A program made the position numbers and the translations under genes. The notes under the pieces were generated by a model. The model had not been told where the DNA came from. It saw only the letters and a program-made list of their open reading frames with translations, and did not search any database. Source: UBA7662 sp943369355 (lineage in GTDB: Bacteria > Bacteroidota > Bacteroidia > UBA7662). From it: a stretch of DNA of 64,000 bases. Location of the stretch: positions 202,467-266,466 of the forward strand of contig CALRMX020000006.1 of the NCBI GenBank assembly GCA_943369355.1, read 5' to 3'. This document shows, in pieces, positions 24,803-32,804 of the stretch; position 1 is the first letter of the stretch; each line of letters opens with the position of its first letter.

Positions 24803-25063
24803 ATGCAAGGAAAAGCAGAGTTACTGAAACGCGTGGACGAGGCCTTGGATGGGATTCGTCCCTATCTCCAAACCGATGGTGGGAATGTGGAAGTGGTGGA
24901 TATTTCCGACAACTTTGTGGTGAGTCTACGCCTGCTCGGAAGCTGCGAAAGTTGCAGTATGAGTGCCATGACCATGAAGGCAGGGATAGAAAAAACCATC
25001 CGCAAGGCCATACCCGAGATTCAGGGCGTTGAAGCACTTAGCGAAAAGACCGTCGAAGAATGA
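24803..25063 (+). CDS. NifU C-terminal domain Fe-S scaffold protein
   Basis: 86 residues, a stand-alone NifU-C (Nfu) domain: ALDGIRPYLQTDGGNVEVVD, then the cluster-binding CxxC in LGSCESCSMSAMTMKAGIE. It dimerises to hold a [4Fe-4S] cluster and hands it to client enzymes. Placed directly after mrp, a functional partner, and overlapping pyrF by 4 bases. Confidence 0.93.
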   Translation: MQGKAELLKRVDEALDGIRPYLQTDGGNVEVVDISDNFVVSLRLLGSCESCSMSAMTMKAGIEKTIRKAIPEIQGVEALSEKTVEE

Positions 25064-25875
25064 ACCGCAGCGAGCTGGTTGAACAAATCAGGACCAAAGG
25101 CAGCTTTCTTTGTGTAGGCCTCGATACCGACCCCGCACGGTTGCCTACTATTCTCAAAAACGAAAAAAATCCAGTTTTGGCCTTCAATAAGGCTATTGTA
25201 GAAGCCACAGCCGATTTGGCGGTAAGTTACAAACCCAATTTAGCCTTTTACGAGGCCATGGGACCCGAAGGCTGGCACATACTTCAAGAAACGCTGGCAT
25301 ATATCCCCGCGACTTGTTTTACCATTGCCGACGCCAAACGTGGCGACATTGGCAATACTGCCGATGCCTATGCCCGCACCTTTTTTCACACGTACGCCTT
25401 CGACAGTGTTACCGTGAATCCCTACATGGGAAGAGATTCGGTGACGCCATTTTTGGCTTTTCCCGATAAATGGGCCATTGTTTTGGGGCTGACCTCCAAT
25501 CCCGGCGCAGCCGATGTTGAATTGCTGGAAACCACCCAAGGTAAGGTGTTCGAACAGGTCATGGATCAGGTGGCCAGCTGGGGTACCCCCGACAATACCA
25601 TGTTTGTGGTGGGAGCCACTCGCCCAGAAGCGCTGGCCGAGTTACGTCACCGATTTCCAGAACACTTTTTTTTGGTTCCGGGCGTAGGTGCGCAAGGCGG
25701 CAGCTTACACGACGTATACCATGCTGGGGTAAATGGGCAATGTGGATTGCTCGTGAATGCCTCAAGGAGCATACTGTACGCCTCATCGGGCAGTGATTTT
25801 GCCGAAGCAGCACGTGCCGAAGCACTGCGAATGCAGGCCGAGATGAAGGAGTTGATGGCGAGCAATCGGCTTTAA
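25060..25875 (+). CDS. pyrF: Orotidine 5'-phosphate decarboxylase
   Basis: 271 residues, the longer type-2 form. FLCVGLDTDPARLP at the N-terminus, YKPNLAFYEAMG, the catalytic ADAKRGDIGNTADAYA (D91, K93), VNPYMGRDSVTPFL, and LVPGVGAQGG for phosphate binding. It makes UMP in the last step of de novo pyrimidine synthesis. Start ATG overlaps the nifU-like stop (ATGA). Its stop overlaps the convergent reductase gene by 4 bases. Dihydroorotase lies about 29 kb away. Confidence 0.95.
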   Translation: MNRSELVEQIRTKGSFLCVGLDTDPARLPTILKNEKNPVLAFNKAIVEATADLAVSYKPNLAFYEAMGPEGWHILQETLAYIPATCFTIADAKRGDIGNTADAYARTFFHTYAFDSVTVNPYMGRDSVTPFLAFPDKWAIVLGLTSNPGAADVELLETTQGKVFEQVMDQVASWGTPDNTMFVVGATRPEALAELRHRFPEHFFLVPGVGAQGGSLHDVYHAGVNGQCGLLVNASRSILYASSGSDFAEAARAEALRMQAEMKELMASNRL

Positions 25876-26882
25876 AGCTCAAGCTCGATATTTGCGGTGA
25901 CGGCATAGGCCGTGCAACTCAAAATCCATCCTTGCTCGAGCTCTTTTTCGGTGAGCACTTCGTTGATTCGGTGCACCACTTGGCCCTCTTTCAAGCGAAT
26001 TACGCAACTACCACAAAAACCATTCTCACAAGAGTACGGCAGCGATACTCCATGCTCCTTGGCACCTTTGAGCAAGCTGTTTTTGGCAGAATTATGCCAT
26101 TGGAATACTTCAGACGCTGTTTTAAGGCTGCAGTTAGCCTCCACGGCTGATGCTGCGACTGAATTGCCTGAAAAATAGCGCTGCCCTTCACTGGCAAATT
26201 GCTCTTGAAAGATGCGATGGGTCGAAACACCTCTAAATCCAAGGGTAAAGCGTGCGGTTCGCATGAAGGCAAATGGGCCACACAAATAGTAGTGCGCTTC
26301 CTTCGCATATTCCACTTGTTGCAACCACTGCTCGAGGAAATAGTTGCTTAATCGTCGTGGGCTGCCCGTAGTAGGTCGACTTTCGAGCCATTGTATGCTG
26401 AACCTCCCTGCTGATTTTTTGCTGAGCTGCTCCAATTCGGTGGCGAACCAAGCGAACTCTCTCGATTTTACTGCATACAACAAACGTAAGTTGTTGTTGC
26501 CAGAACCTAGCAGCTGTTGAATTAGGGCATATACAGGGGTTATACCCGAGCCGGCAGCGATAAATATTGCTGGAGTTTGCCTGTCGTTCACCAAAAATCG
26601 CCCCATGGCAGGGGTAGAAACTAGGAATTGGCCCTCATGTAAATGGCTTAAAAGCCAGCGCGACACTGCACCATTGGCCACACCTTGAACTGCAATGCCC
26701 AAGGTTTCAGATTCCGGAGGAGTGAAAATAGAATAGGACCGCCGGTAAGGTTTTCCTTCTATTTCGAGTTCTAGGGTGAGATACTGCCCTGCGTGATGGC
26801 TCCAACCTTCGGGTTTATGCAAATAGAAACATCTACCGCTATCGCCAATGGGGTGAGTTTTAAGTACCTGGAGCTGATACAT
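25872..26882 (-). CDS. Ferredoxin-NADP reductase-type flavoprotein with C-terminal 2Fe-2S domain
   Basis: 336 residues. FAD domain (1-100) with YRRSYSIFTPPES; NAD(P) domain (105-230) with AAGSGITPVYALIQQLL and YLCGPFAFM; then a plant-type ferredoxin domain (about 250-336) with YSCENGFCGSCVIRLKEG and a fourth Cys in ILSCTAYA. The layout matches PaaE/HmpX-like reductases that pass electrons from NAD(P)H to oxygenases or desaturases. The partner is unknown; the nearby fatty acid desaturase is one option. A TAACTTGC box 5 bases before the ATG weakly resembles a -7 element. Single gene. Confidence 0.9.
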   Translation of the reverse strand: MYQLQVLKTHPIGDSGRCFYLHKPEGWSHHAGQYLTLELEIEGKPYRRSYSIFTPPESETLGIAVQGVANGAVSRWLLSHLHEGQFLVSTPAMGRFLVNDRQTPAIFIAAGSGITPVYALIQQLLGSGNNNLRLLYAVKSREFAWFATELEQLSKKSAGRFSIQWLESRPTTGSPRRLSNYFLEQWLQQVEYAKEAHYYLCGPFAFMRTARFTLGFRGVSTHRIFQEQFASEGQRYFSGNSVAASAVEANCSLKTASEVFQWHNSAKNSLLKGAKEHGVSLPYSCENGFCGSCVIRLKEGQVVHRINEVLTEKELEQGWILSCTAYAVTANIELEL

Positions 26883-26956
26883 GCTGCAAGTTACATCAAC
26901 TTCTTTTAGGGTGAATGGGTGTAATTTGGCAATTCGTTCATTCTAAATAACTAGGC

Positions 26957-27105
26957 GGCGCAAGCCACAACCCAGTCAGCCGGCTTCGCCTGCTGACGTT
27001 TTTTTTGTTTCCTGCGCTGCTCGAAGCACTTCGGACGTTGCTGGAAACAAAAAACCCGGGAAGCGAAAGCGACCCGGGTTGTGGCTTGTCGGGGTGACTG
27101 GATTT
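26957..27105. repeat. Direct repeat copy 1: tRNA-Pro 3' end plus terminator and hairpins
   Basis: This 149-base segment recurs at 27134-27281 with about two differences outside the inverted core. It contains AGTCAGC/GCTGAC (hairpin), GTTTTTTTGTTTCC paired with GGAAACAAAAAAC, a CCCGGG-12-CCCGGG hairpin, outer arms AAGCCACAACCC/GGGTTGTGGCTT, and ends with GGGGTGACTGGATTT, the 3' end of the tRNA-Pro gene. The tRNA remnant here stops after that point. Confidence 0.85.
27049..27078 (-). terminator. Terminator-like hairpin in repeat copy 1
   Basis: CCCGGG/CCCGGG stem (27055-27060/27073-27078) with a 12-base loop and, on the minus strand, TTTTTT. Second terminator downstream of tRNA-Pro. Confidence 0.6.
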
Positions 27106-27133
27106 AGCCGAGCTGAATCCTCTTGGAGGGGGT

Positions 27134-27281
27134 GGCGCAAGCCACAACCCAGTCAGCCGGCTTCGCCTGCTGCCGTTTTTTTGTTTCCTGCGCTGCTCGA
27201 AGCACTTCGGACGTTGCCGGAAACAAAAAACCCGGGTCGCTTTCGCTTCCCGGGTTGTGGCTTGTCGGGGTGACTGGATTT
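27134..27281. repeat. Direct repeat copy 2, contiguous with the intact tRNA-Pro
   Basis: 148 bases, 177 bases from copy 1. The 12-base core between the CCCGGG arms is inverted relative to copy 1 (TCGCTTTCGCTT here, AAGCGAAAGCGA there). All other parts align directly. Confidence 0.85.
27225..27254 (-). terminator. Rho-independent terminator of tRNA-Pro
   Basis: CCCGGG/CCCGGG stem (extended by flanking A-T pairs) with a 12-base loop, then TTTTTT on the minus strand, about 11 bases after the tRNA 3' end. Confidence 0.75.
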
Positions 27282-27339
27282 GAACCAGCGACCACACGCC
27301 CCCCAGACGTGTACGCTAACCGGACTGCGCTACACCCCG
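27265..27339 (-). tRNA. tRNA-Pro (anticodon GGG)
   Basis: 75 bases. Acceptor CGGGGTG pairs with CACCCCG, discriminator A. Anticodon stem CACGT/GCGTG with loop CTGGGGG gives anticodon GGG; T loop TTCAAAT. The 3' CCA is not encoded. Its 3' end is duplicated at the end of repeat copy 1. Confidence 0.93.
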
Positions 27340-27465
27340 ATCGACAAGTGGGTGCAAAGATAGCGTTGCAAGGATAATTTTCAAGTATCAAGCATGTTTT
27401 ATCACGCATCACGCAATCTGAGCCTGTGGCTTTGGTAAAGCCAAAATGGGCAGCTAGATTCAATC

Positions 27466-28695
27466 ATGAACGAATATCTGCTCCATTTCATCTGGCGTCA
27501 CCGACTGTATAGCACCGACGATTTGAGCCTCGAAAGTGGTGAAAAGCTTCTGGTGCTACATCCTGGTTTTTACAATCGGGATGCTGGCCCCGATTTCGGC
27601 GAAGCGCTAGTCCGCCTAGATGATACCCGTTGGATGGGCAGTGTAGAAATACATATCCGCAGTAGTGATTGGATGCTCCACCAGCATCAAAACGACCCTG
27701 CTTATAACAATGTGGTGCTGCACGTGGTTTGGGAACACGACACCGATGCATTGCGACCCGATGGAAGTAAACTGCCGGTTTTTACTTTGTCGGGACGCGT
27801 AAATCGCCGTTTATTAAGTCGTTATCGCCGATTAGCACAATCGGCAGAAGGCATTGCCTGCTCGGCCATGTGGAAGGGACACTATCCCGAAGCCGCCTGG
27901 CAAATGCTTGAACGTGCGGCCATCGAACGTTTGGAGTTTAGAACGCATCGTATTCTAGAGCTGCTCGAGCAGAAACAGGGCGACTGGGAATCGGTTTGCT
28001 GGGAATGGCTGGCACGGGCTTTTGGGCAGCGCGTAAATGCCGACGCTTTCACACGATTGGCTGAGTCGTTGCCGTGGCGCATCGTTCAAAAACTCGTTAA
28101 TCACCCGGCGCAGCTCGATGCAGCGTTATTCGGGCAAGCAGGTCTCATCCTGCCGCAAGTTGAACCAGGAAGAATATCCGAATACCGCTATGTGGCACGT
28201 AAGTATGGGTTGCAGCCCATCACCGGCTTGCAGTGGAAGCGTTTGCGCATGTACCCTTCGTCGTTTCCCGAAAATCGTTTACAACAACTAAAGCTATTAC
28301 TTATGGCACATCCCAGACTTCTAGCCGACTTTTTAGAACTAAGTACACTCCATGAAGCCTACCATTATTTGCGTTCGGCTTGGCAAAATACCGGCACGAT
28401 GGAGCCGAGTAAAGACACCATCGACCGATGGCTAATTAATGCCGTTATTCCGCTGGTTTTTGCTTACGGACAATTTCACCAGCTGCCTAAGCTCAATGAG
28501 CGTATGCTCCGTTGGTTAGAAGAAATGAAGCCCGAAGGCAACGAAATGGTTCGCAGATACAGAAACATCGGATTATCTGCAGGAAATGCATTGCATTCGC
28601 AAGGAATTTTGATGTTGCATAGCTTATATTGCATGCCCAAACGTTGTCTGGATTGTTTAATCGGACAATATTGGTTAACCAAAGCTCCGCCATGA
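27466..28695 (+). CDS. DUF2851 family protein
   Basis: 409 residues. The opening MNEYLLHFIWRHRLYSTDDL, then LVLHPGFYNRDAGPDFGEA and MGSVEIHIRSSDWMLHQH with NVVLHVVWEHD, is the DUF2851 pattern found almost only in Bacteroidota and relatives. The N-terminal part may have a nuclease-like fold (conserved D, E-x-H), but no activity is known. The C-terminal half is helical and ends in a cysteine-containing segment CMPKRCLDCLIG. The stop codon overlaps the start of the small PspC gene (ATGA). Confidence 0.88.
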   Translation: MNEYLLHFIWRHRLYSTDDLSLESGEKLLVLHPGFYNRDAGPDFGEALVRLDDTRWMGSVEIHIRSSDWMLHQHQNDPAYNNVVLHVVWEHDTDALRPDGSKLPVFTLSGRVNRRLLSRYRRLAQSAEGIACSAMWKGHYPEAAWQMLERAAIERLEFRTHRILELLEQKQGDWESVCWEWLARAFGQRVNADAFTRLAESLPWRIVQKLVNHPAQLDAALFGQAGLILPQVEPGRISEYRYVARKYGLQPITGLQWKRLRMYPSSFPENRLQQLKLLLMAHPRLLADFLELSTLHEAYHYLRSAWQNTGTMEPSKDTIDRWLINAVIPLVFAYGQFHQLPKLNERMLRWLEEMKPEGNEMVRRYRNIGLSAGNALHSQGILMLHSLYCMPKRCLDCLIGQYWLTKAPP

Positions 28696-28925
28696 CACTT
28701 ACTGAAAAAGCTACTAGCGCCATCAAGGACTATTTTGAATCGAAAGCTTACGGTGTTTGTACCTATTTGGCCGAGAAATTCAATTGGTCTATTCCGAAAC
28801 TCCGGAATTCATTCATTTACATCAGCTTCATATCGCTGGGTTCGCCCTTGATAGTTTATTTTTTGCTGGCATTTTGGTTGGATATACGCAGCTACCTCAA
28901 GCGTAAAAGCATAATTTGGGATTAA
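28692..28925 (+). CDS. Small PspC-like membrane protein
   Basis: 77 residues from ATG 28692. It is a single PspC-type domain: AYGVCTYLAEKFNWSIPKLR followed by a hydrophobic helix (NSFIYISFISLGSPLIVYFL) and a basic tail. A family link to PspC is by layout. Translationally coupled to DUF2851 and one base from the reductase gene. Confidence 0.7.
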   Translation: MTLTEKATSAIKDYFESKAYGVCTYLAEKFNWSIPKLRNSFIYISFISLGSPLIVYFLLAFWLDIRSYLKRKSIIWD

Positions 28926-28926
28926 T

Positions 28927-29835
28927 ATGCGTATGAAAATTCTCGTAACGGGAAGTAACGGACTACTCGGGCAGAAGTTGGTTCATGCATTACACAGTGA
29001 CCCAGAAGTGGAACTCATCGCTACGGCTCGGGGTGAAAATCGCCTCAAAAGAGCATCAGGATTCCGCTATAAATCATTGGATATCACCGATGCCCAGGCT
29101 GTTCTCGCGTGTATTGGCGAATACCAACCCGATGTGGTAATTCACACAGCAGCCATGACGCAGGTCGACGATTGTGAAGACCAACAGGATTTATGCTGGC
29201 AGTTGAATGTGATAGCCGTTGAAAATATGGTAAGAGCTTGCGAGAAGTATAAAGTTCATTTGGTACACCTTTCAACCGACTTCATTTTCAACGGTAAAAA
29301 CGGACCATATAACGAAGAGGCGATTCCCGATCCTTTGAGTTTTTATGGAAAAAGTAAATTGGCTGCTGAGCAGCTTATTCAGGCTAGCCAGCTATCCTGG
29401 AGCATATTACGAACGGTACTCGTATACGGCGTAGCAGAGGACATGAGCCGGAGTAATATTGTACTTTGGGCCAAATCGGCACTCGAAAAACAACAGCAGC
29501 TTCGCATCGTCGACGACCAATTTCGTACGCCGACCCTGGCTGAGGATCTTGCTCAAGGTTGTATACTCGCGGCCAAAAAAAGGGCGCAAGGAATTTACAA
29601 CATCTCAGGAGCCGATTATATGTCGGTTATTGAATTAGTGAATCGAGTAGCGCGCTATTTTAAGCTCGATGCCAGCTTTGTAACGCCTGTGAGCAGCAGT
29701 ACACTTAACCAAAAAGCAGCCCGTCCGCTGCTTTCGGGTTTCGACATCAGCAAGGCCAGAAAAGAGTTAGGTTATTCGCCACACTCCTTCGAAGAAGGTA
29801 TAGCGCTGGTGATGCACCAAGCTTCGGCAACTTAA
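28927..29835 (+). CDS. RmlD-like NAD(P)-dependent sugar-nucleotide reductase
   Basis: 302 residues (an ATG at 28933 is also possible). Rossmann start KILVTGSNGLLGQKLV, VVIHTAAMTQVDDCED, catalytic STDFIFNG and YGKSKLAAEQ (Tyr-x3-Lys), typical of extended short-chain dehydrogenases. The closest pattern is dTDP-4-dehydrorhamnose reductase (RmlD), which makes dTDP-rhamnose. No rmlABC neighbours are present, so the substrate is uncertain. Third gene of the DUF2851 operon. Confidence 0.85.
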   Translation: MRMKILVTGSNGLLGQKLVHALHSDPEVELIATARGENRLKRASGFRYKSLDITDAQAVLACIGEYQPDVVIHTAAMTQVDDCEDQQDLCWQLNVIAVENMVRACEKYKVHLVHLSTDFIFNGKNGPYNEEAIPDPLSFYGKSKLAAEQLIQASQLSWSILRTVLVYGVAEDMSRSNIVLWAKSALEKQQQLRIVDDQFRTPTLAEDLAQGCILAAKKRAQGIYNISGADYMSVIELVNRVARYFKLDASFVTPVSSSTLNQKAARPLLSGFDISKARKELGYSPHSFEEGIALVMHQASAT

Positions 29836-29900
29836 CTTCGTTTGGCTTTCCCAATTCATAATCTTACTTTCAACGCTTCAATAGTATTTAAATAGATTCC

Positions 29901-31727
29901 ATGTCAAACCAAACTGATTCCTGGGGTACGCGAGTAGGTCTCATCCTTGCGATGGCTGGCAACGCCGTAGGCCTGGGTAATTTTTTGCGTTTTCCCGTGC
30001 AGGCTGTACAGAATGGCGGAGGTGCATTCATTATCCCTTATCTCGTTTGTTTCCTTTTAATGGGTATTCCGCTGCTGTGGATCGAATGGTCGGTAGGCCG
30101 TTTTGGAGGCCGTTTTGGGAACCACAGTACGCCATTCATACTCGATAAAATGACTCACCGCAAATTCTGGAAGTATTTCGGTGTGTTTGGGATATTCACC
30201 AACATTGCCGTAGCGGCCTATTATTGTTATATCGAGTCGTGGACTTTATCGTATGTGTATCATTCGTTGATGCAGACATTCTCGGGGATGAGCCAGACTG
30301 GGATTGCCGATTTCTTCAACGGATATACCGATGTAGAACATTCTACCACCGGTATTCCGTACGAGGCAGTGGTTTTTTACCTCATTTGTCTGTTTTTAAA
30401 TACGTGGATATTATCTAAAGGTTTGAGCGGGGGAGTGGAAAAGGTGGCTAAAATCGGCATGCCTTTGTTGATTGCCTTTGGTTTTATACTCGCCTTACGC
30501 GGCTGGACTCTTGGTGACAGTGGTGCTACTGCAGGTTGTACCGATTGCAATAGCTTTTTAGGGCTCGACTTTTTGTGGCGGCCAGAATTTACCTCACTTG
30601 CCGACCCAAAAGTATGGTTAGCAGCTGCCGGACAGATCTTTTTTACCCTTTCGGTGGGTATGGGAACTATTCAATGCTATGCTGCCTATGTTCGCAAGAA
30701 CGACGATATTGCACTGAATGCCATGTCGGCCGGTTGGATGAACGGCTTCGTTGAAATCGTTTTGGGTGCTTCTATAGTGATACCTATAGCCGTAGGATAT
30801 CTCGGACTCGACTGGGTAAAAGAAAACGCAGGCTTCGCCATGGCATTCCAAACCATGCCGTATTTGTTCCAGAAGTGGGGTGCGTTTTTCGGAACCATGG
30901 CTGGTTTTATGTGGTTCGGTTTGCTATTCTTTGCCGGAATAACATCATCTCTTGCCATGGGTACGCCATGGATGGGCTTTATGAAAGATGAATTTGGCTG
31001 GAACCTCAAAAAGGGTGCATGGTCGTTTGGGCTGTTGGTATTAATCATGGGGTTGCCTACTGTACTTTTTTATCAGGAGGGAGTTTTTGATGAATACGAC
31101 TACTGGGCGGGCACAGTATCGTTGGTGGTTTTTGCTTTGGCCGAAACCATCTTGTTTTCTTGGATTTTTGGAATCGACCGAGGGTGGGAAGAAATCAATA
31201 TGGGGGCAGATATGAAGGTGCCTTCGATCTACAAGCCCATCATCAAATATGTTACCCCATTGTTGCTGTTATTGGTTTTTCTAGCAGCCTTATTCACACC
31301 CAAAGACAATAACTGGAAACGGGCTTTCAGTGAGGGTTGGGAACTTGACAAAAGTTCAATTATCGGAAATATCACGCACCAAGGTATAGAAGTGAACAAG
31401 GACTATTTCGCCGATTACTTTGAGTCGGGCGTAGCAGGTAAAGTGAATCGTATTTATGAAGAGCGTAATAAGGTGAAGATGGAAATTGGTGATGCGACCA
31501 CCGGAGCAAAATTGGCCACCTACGAGTTTAGCCCTTTGAAACACGCACTTCAATTCCGCGAAGGCGACCTGGTGCGTAAAGCCGATCATTTGGCCACGGG
31601 GAGTTTTATTAACAAAGTGTTTTATACCGACATGGCACGTTTGTACTTGATAGCCTTGTTCGTGTTTATAGCTTATATGGTACATAAAGCCACTAAAAAA
31701 AGGGCATTGGAGGGCCGTTTATCATGA
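29901..31727 (+). CDS. Neurotransmitter:sodium symporter (NSS/SNF) family transporter
   Basis: 608 residues with about 12 membrane helices. The first-helix signature AGNAVGLGNFLRFPVQAVQN contains the Na+/substrate-binding break of LeuT-type transporters. FTLSVGMGTIQCYAAYV (helix 6 region) and the LEU-like core follow. A ~100-residue hydrophilic insertion (about 480-580) precedes the last helix, longer than in LeuT. It imports amino acids with Na+. It overlaps a 47-residue membrane protein gene by 4 bases, as for two-part NSS transporters. Confidence 0.93.
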   Translation: MSNQTDSWGTRVGLILAMAGNAVGLGNFLRFPVQAVQNGGGAFIIPYLVCFLLMGIPLLWIEWSVGRFGGRFGNHSTPFILDKMTHRKFWKYFGVFGIFTNIAVAAYYCYIESWTLSYVYHSLMQTFSGMSQTGIADFFNGYTDVEHSTTGIPYEAVVFYLICLFLNTWILSKGLSGGVEKVAKIGMPLLIAFGFILALRGWTLGDSGATAGCTDCNSFLGLDFLWRPEFTSLADPKVWLAAAGQIFFTLSVGMGTIQCYAAYVRKNDDIALNAMSAGWMNGFVEIVLGASIVIPIAVGYLGLDWVKENAGFAMAFQTMPYLFQKWGAFFGTMAGFMWFGLLFFAGITSSLAMGTPWMGFMKDEFGWNLKKGAWSFGLLVLIMGLPTVLFYQEGVFDEYDYWAGTVSLVVFALAETILFSWIFGIDRGWEEINMGADMKVPSIYKPIIKYVTPLLLLLVFLAALFTPKDNNWKRAFSEGWELDKSSIIGNITHQGIEVNKDYFADYFESGVAGKVNRIYEERNKVKMEIGDATTGAKLATYEFSPLKHALQFREGDLVRKADHLATGSFINKVFYTDMARLYLIALFVFIAYMVHKATKKRALEGRLS

Positions 31728-31867
31728 GTACAGGCGCGTTTTTAATGATGGTCATTGTGCAGGTAGCAACTACCTTAATTACGGCTTTTTTCTTTTGGAA
31801 GGTTCTTAAAACCCCGCCAAGGCCTGAGCCAGACTCCTACTCAGACAACGACGACGTTCCACGTTAA
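31724..31867 (+). CDS. Tiny single-helix membrane protein, MetS-like partner of the NSS transporter
   Basis: 47 residues: MSTGAFLMMVIVQVATTLIT then AFFFWKVLK and an acidic Pro/Asp-rich tail. One N-terminal membrane helix. The ATG overlaps the transporter stop (ATGA). In Corynebacterium the NSS transporter MetP needs the small subunit MetS, encoded the same way. This peptide has the same size, topology and position; sequence homology was not tested. Confidence 0.65.
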   Translation: MSTGAFLMMVIVQVATTLITAFFFWKVLKTPPRPEPDSYSDNDDVPR

Positions 31868-31877
31868 AAGATGAATC

Positions 31878-32720
31878 ATGTCGGGTGGGGGCCGCTTTTG
31901 GTGGTTTGGTAAATCCGAACGTATCGGATTTTCGGTGCTGCTACTTGCCATCGTGGTGAGTGCAGCCTTGCCCGAGTTCTTTGCACCTGCTTCATCCGAG
32001 CTGCATAGTGACTATATCGTCTTCGAGAATGTAAAGCTGCCCGAAACAACTGGCCGCAAAACATACCTAAGTCAGCAGACGGAGCCATTTAATTTCGACC
32101 CGAATACGATTACTGAAGCCGATTTAAAGCGACTTGGTTTGGGAGATAGAGTAGTTCGTTCGTGGTTGAATTTCCGCAAGAAAGGTGGAAAATTTAGCGA
32201 GCCGAACGATTTACGTAAATTATATACGCTCCGAAAAGAAGATGCCGATCGATTAATCCCGCTCGTACAAATTGCTCCGGCTACAGAAAAAATGGAAAAG
32301 TCTATCGTCATGCCTCGCGATCGGGTGAAGCTCGATTTAAACTCGGCCGACTCGCTCAGCTTGCTTGAATTGCCAGGCATTGGTCCGGCTTATGCTTCTC
32401 GTATTTTAAAGGCACGAGAACGATGGGGAGGCTGGTTTACTTCTTCGCAGTTGTTCACAATATACGGCATGGATTCGGTGCGAATCGCGGAGTTAACGGC
32501 CTATACCTATTTGAATCCTCGCACTGTCAAGAAAATTGCGATTAACCAACTGGAGGCTGATGCGCTTCAACGGCATCCTTTGCTAGGAGCGGCTTTAGCA
32601 AAACGCCTAGTGGCTTACCGGAAACAGCACGGCAACTTCAGCAATGCCGCCGATCTCGCCAAAGTATATGGACTCGATTCGTTGCGGGTGAGCCAACTCG
32701 AGCCTTATCTAGAATGGTAG
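31878..32720 (+). CDS. Helix-hairpin-helix (ComEA-like) protein
   Basis: 280 residues. One membrane or signal segment at about 15-35 (IGFSVLLLAIVVSAALPEFF). Three to four HhH units follow: FNFDPNTITEADLKRLGL, LDLNSADSLSLLELPGIGPA with YASRILKARERWGGW, and AINQLEADALQRHPLLGAAL with FSNAADLAKVYGL. These resemble ComEA, the DNA receptor for natural transformation, but Bacteroidota have many such membrane-anchored HhH proteins of unknown role. It lies 10 bases after the MetS-like gene. Confidence 0.82.
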   Translation: MSGGGRFWWFGKSERIGFSVLLLAIVVSAALPEFFAPASSELHSDYIVFENVKLPETTGRKTYLSQQTEPFNFDPNTITEADLKRLGLGDRVVRSWLNFRKKGGKFSEPNDLRKLYTLRKEDADRLIPLVQIAPATEKMEKSIVMPRDRVKLDLNSADSLSLLELPGIGPAYASRILKARERWGGWFTSSQLFTIYGMDSVRIAELTAYTYLNPRTVKKIAINQLEADALQRHPLLGAALAKRLVAYRKQHGNFSNAADLAKVYGLDSLRVSQLEPYLEW

Positions 32721-32742
32721 CCGCAAGCTAAGGGAGTTTGAT

Positions 32743-32750
32743 TATTTTTG
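32743..32750 (+). promoter_or_regulatory. -7 box of acyl-CoA dehydrogenase
   Basis: TATTTTTG matches TAnnTTTG; the ATG is about 55 bases downstream, giving a normal-length leader. No clear -33 box. Confidence 0.4.
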
Positions 32751-32804
32751 CCGAGCCAAAACAAAAACGCTTTTGTTGCGCTTTACTTCCCAAAACCAAA
32801 ACGA

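Noticed and set aside
26938..27463. Several open frames of 60-119 codons around tRNA-Pro
   Set aside because: They are created by the repeated hairpin units and the tRNA gene and contain repeated peptide segments only because of the DNA repeat.
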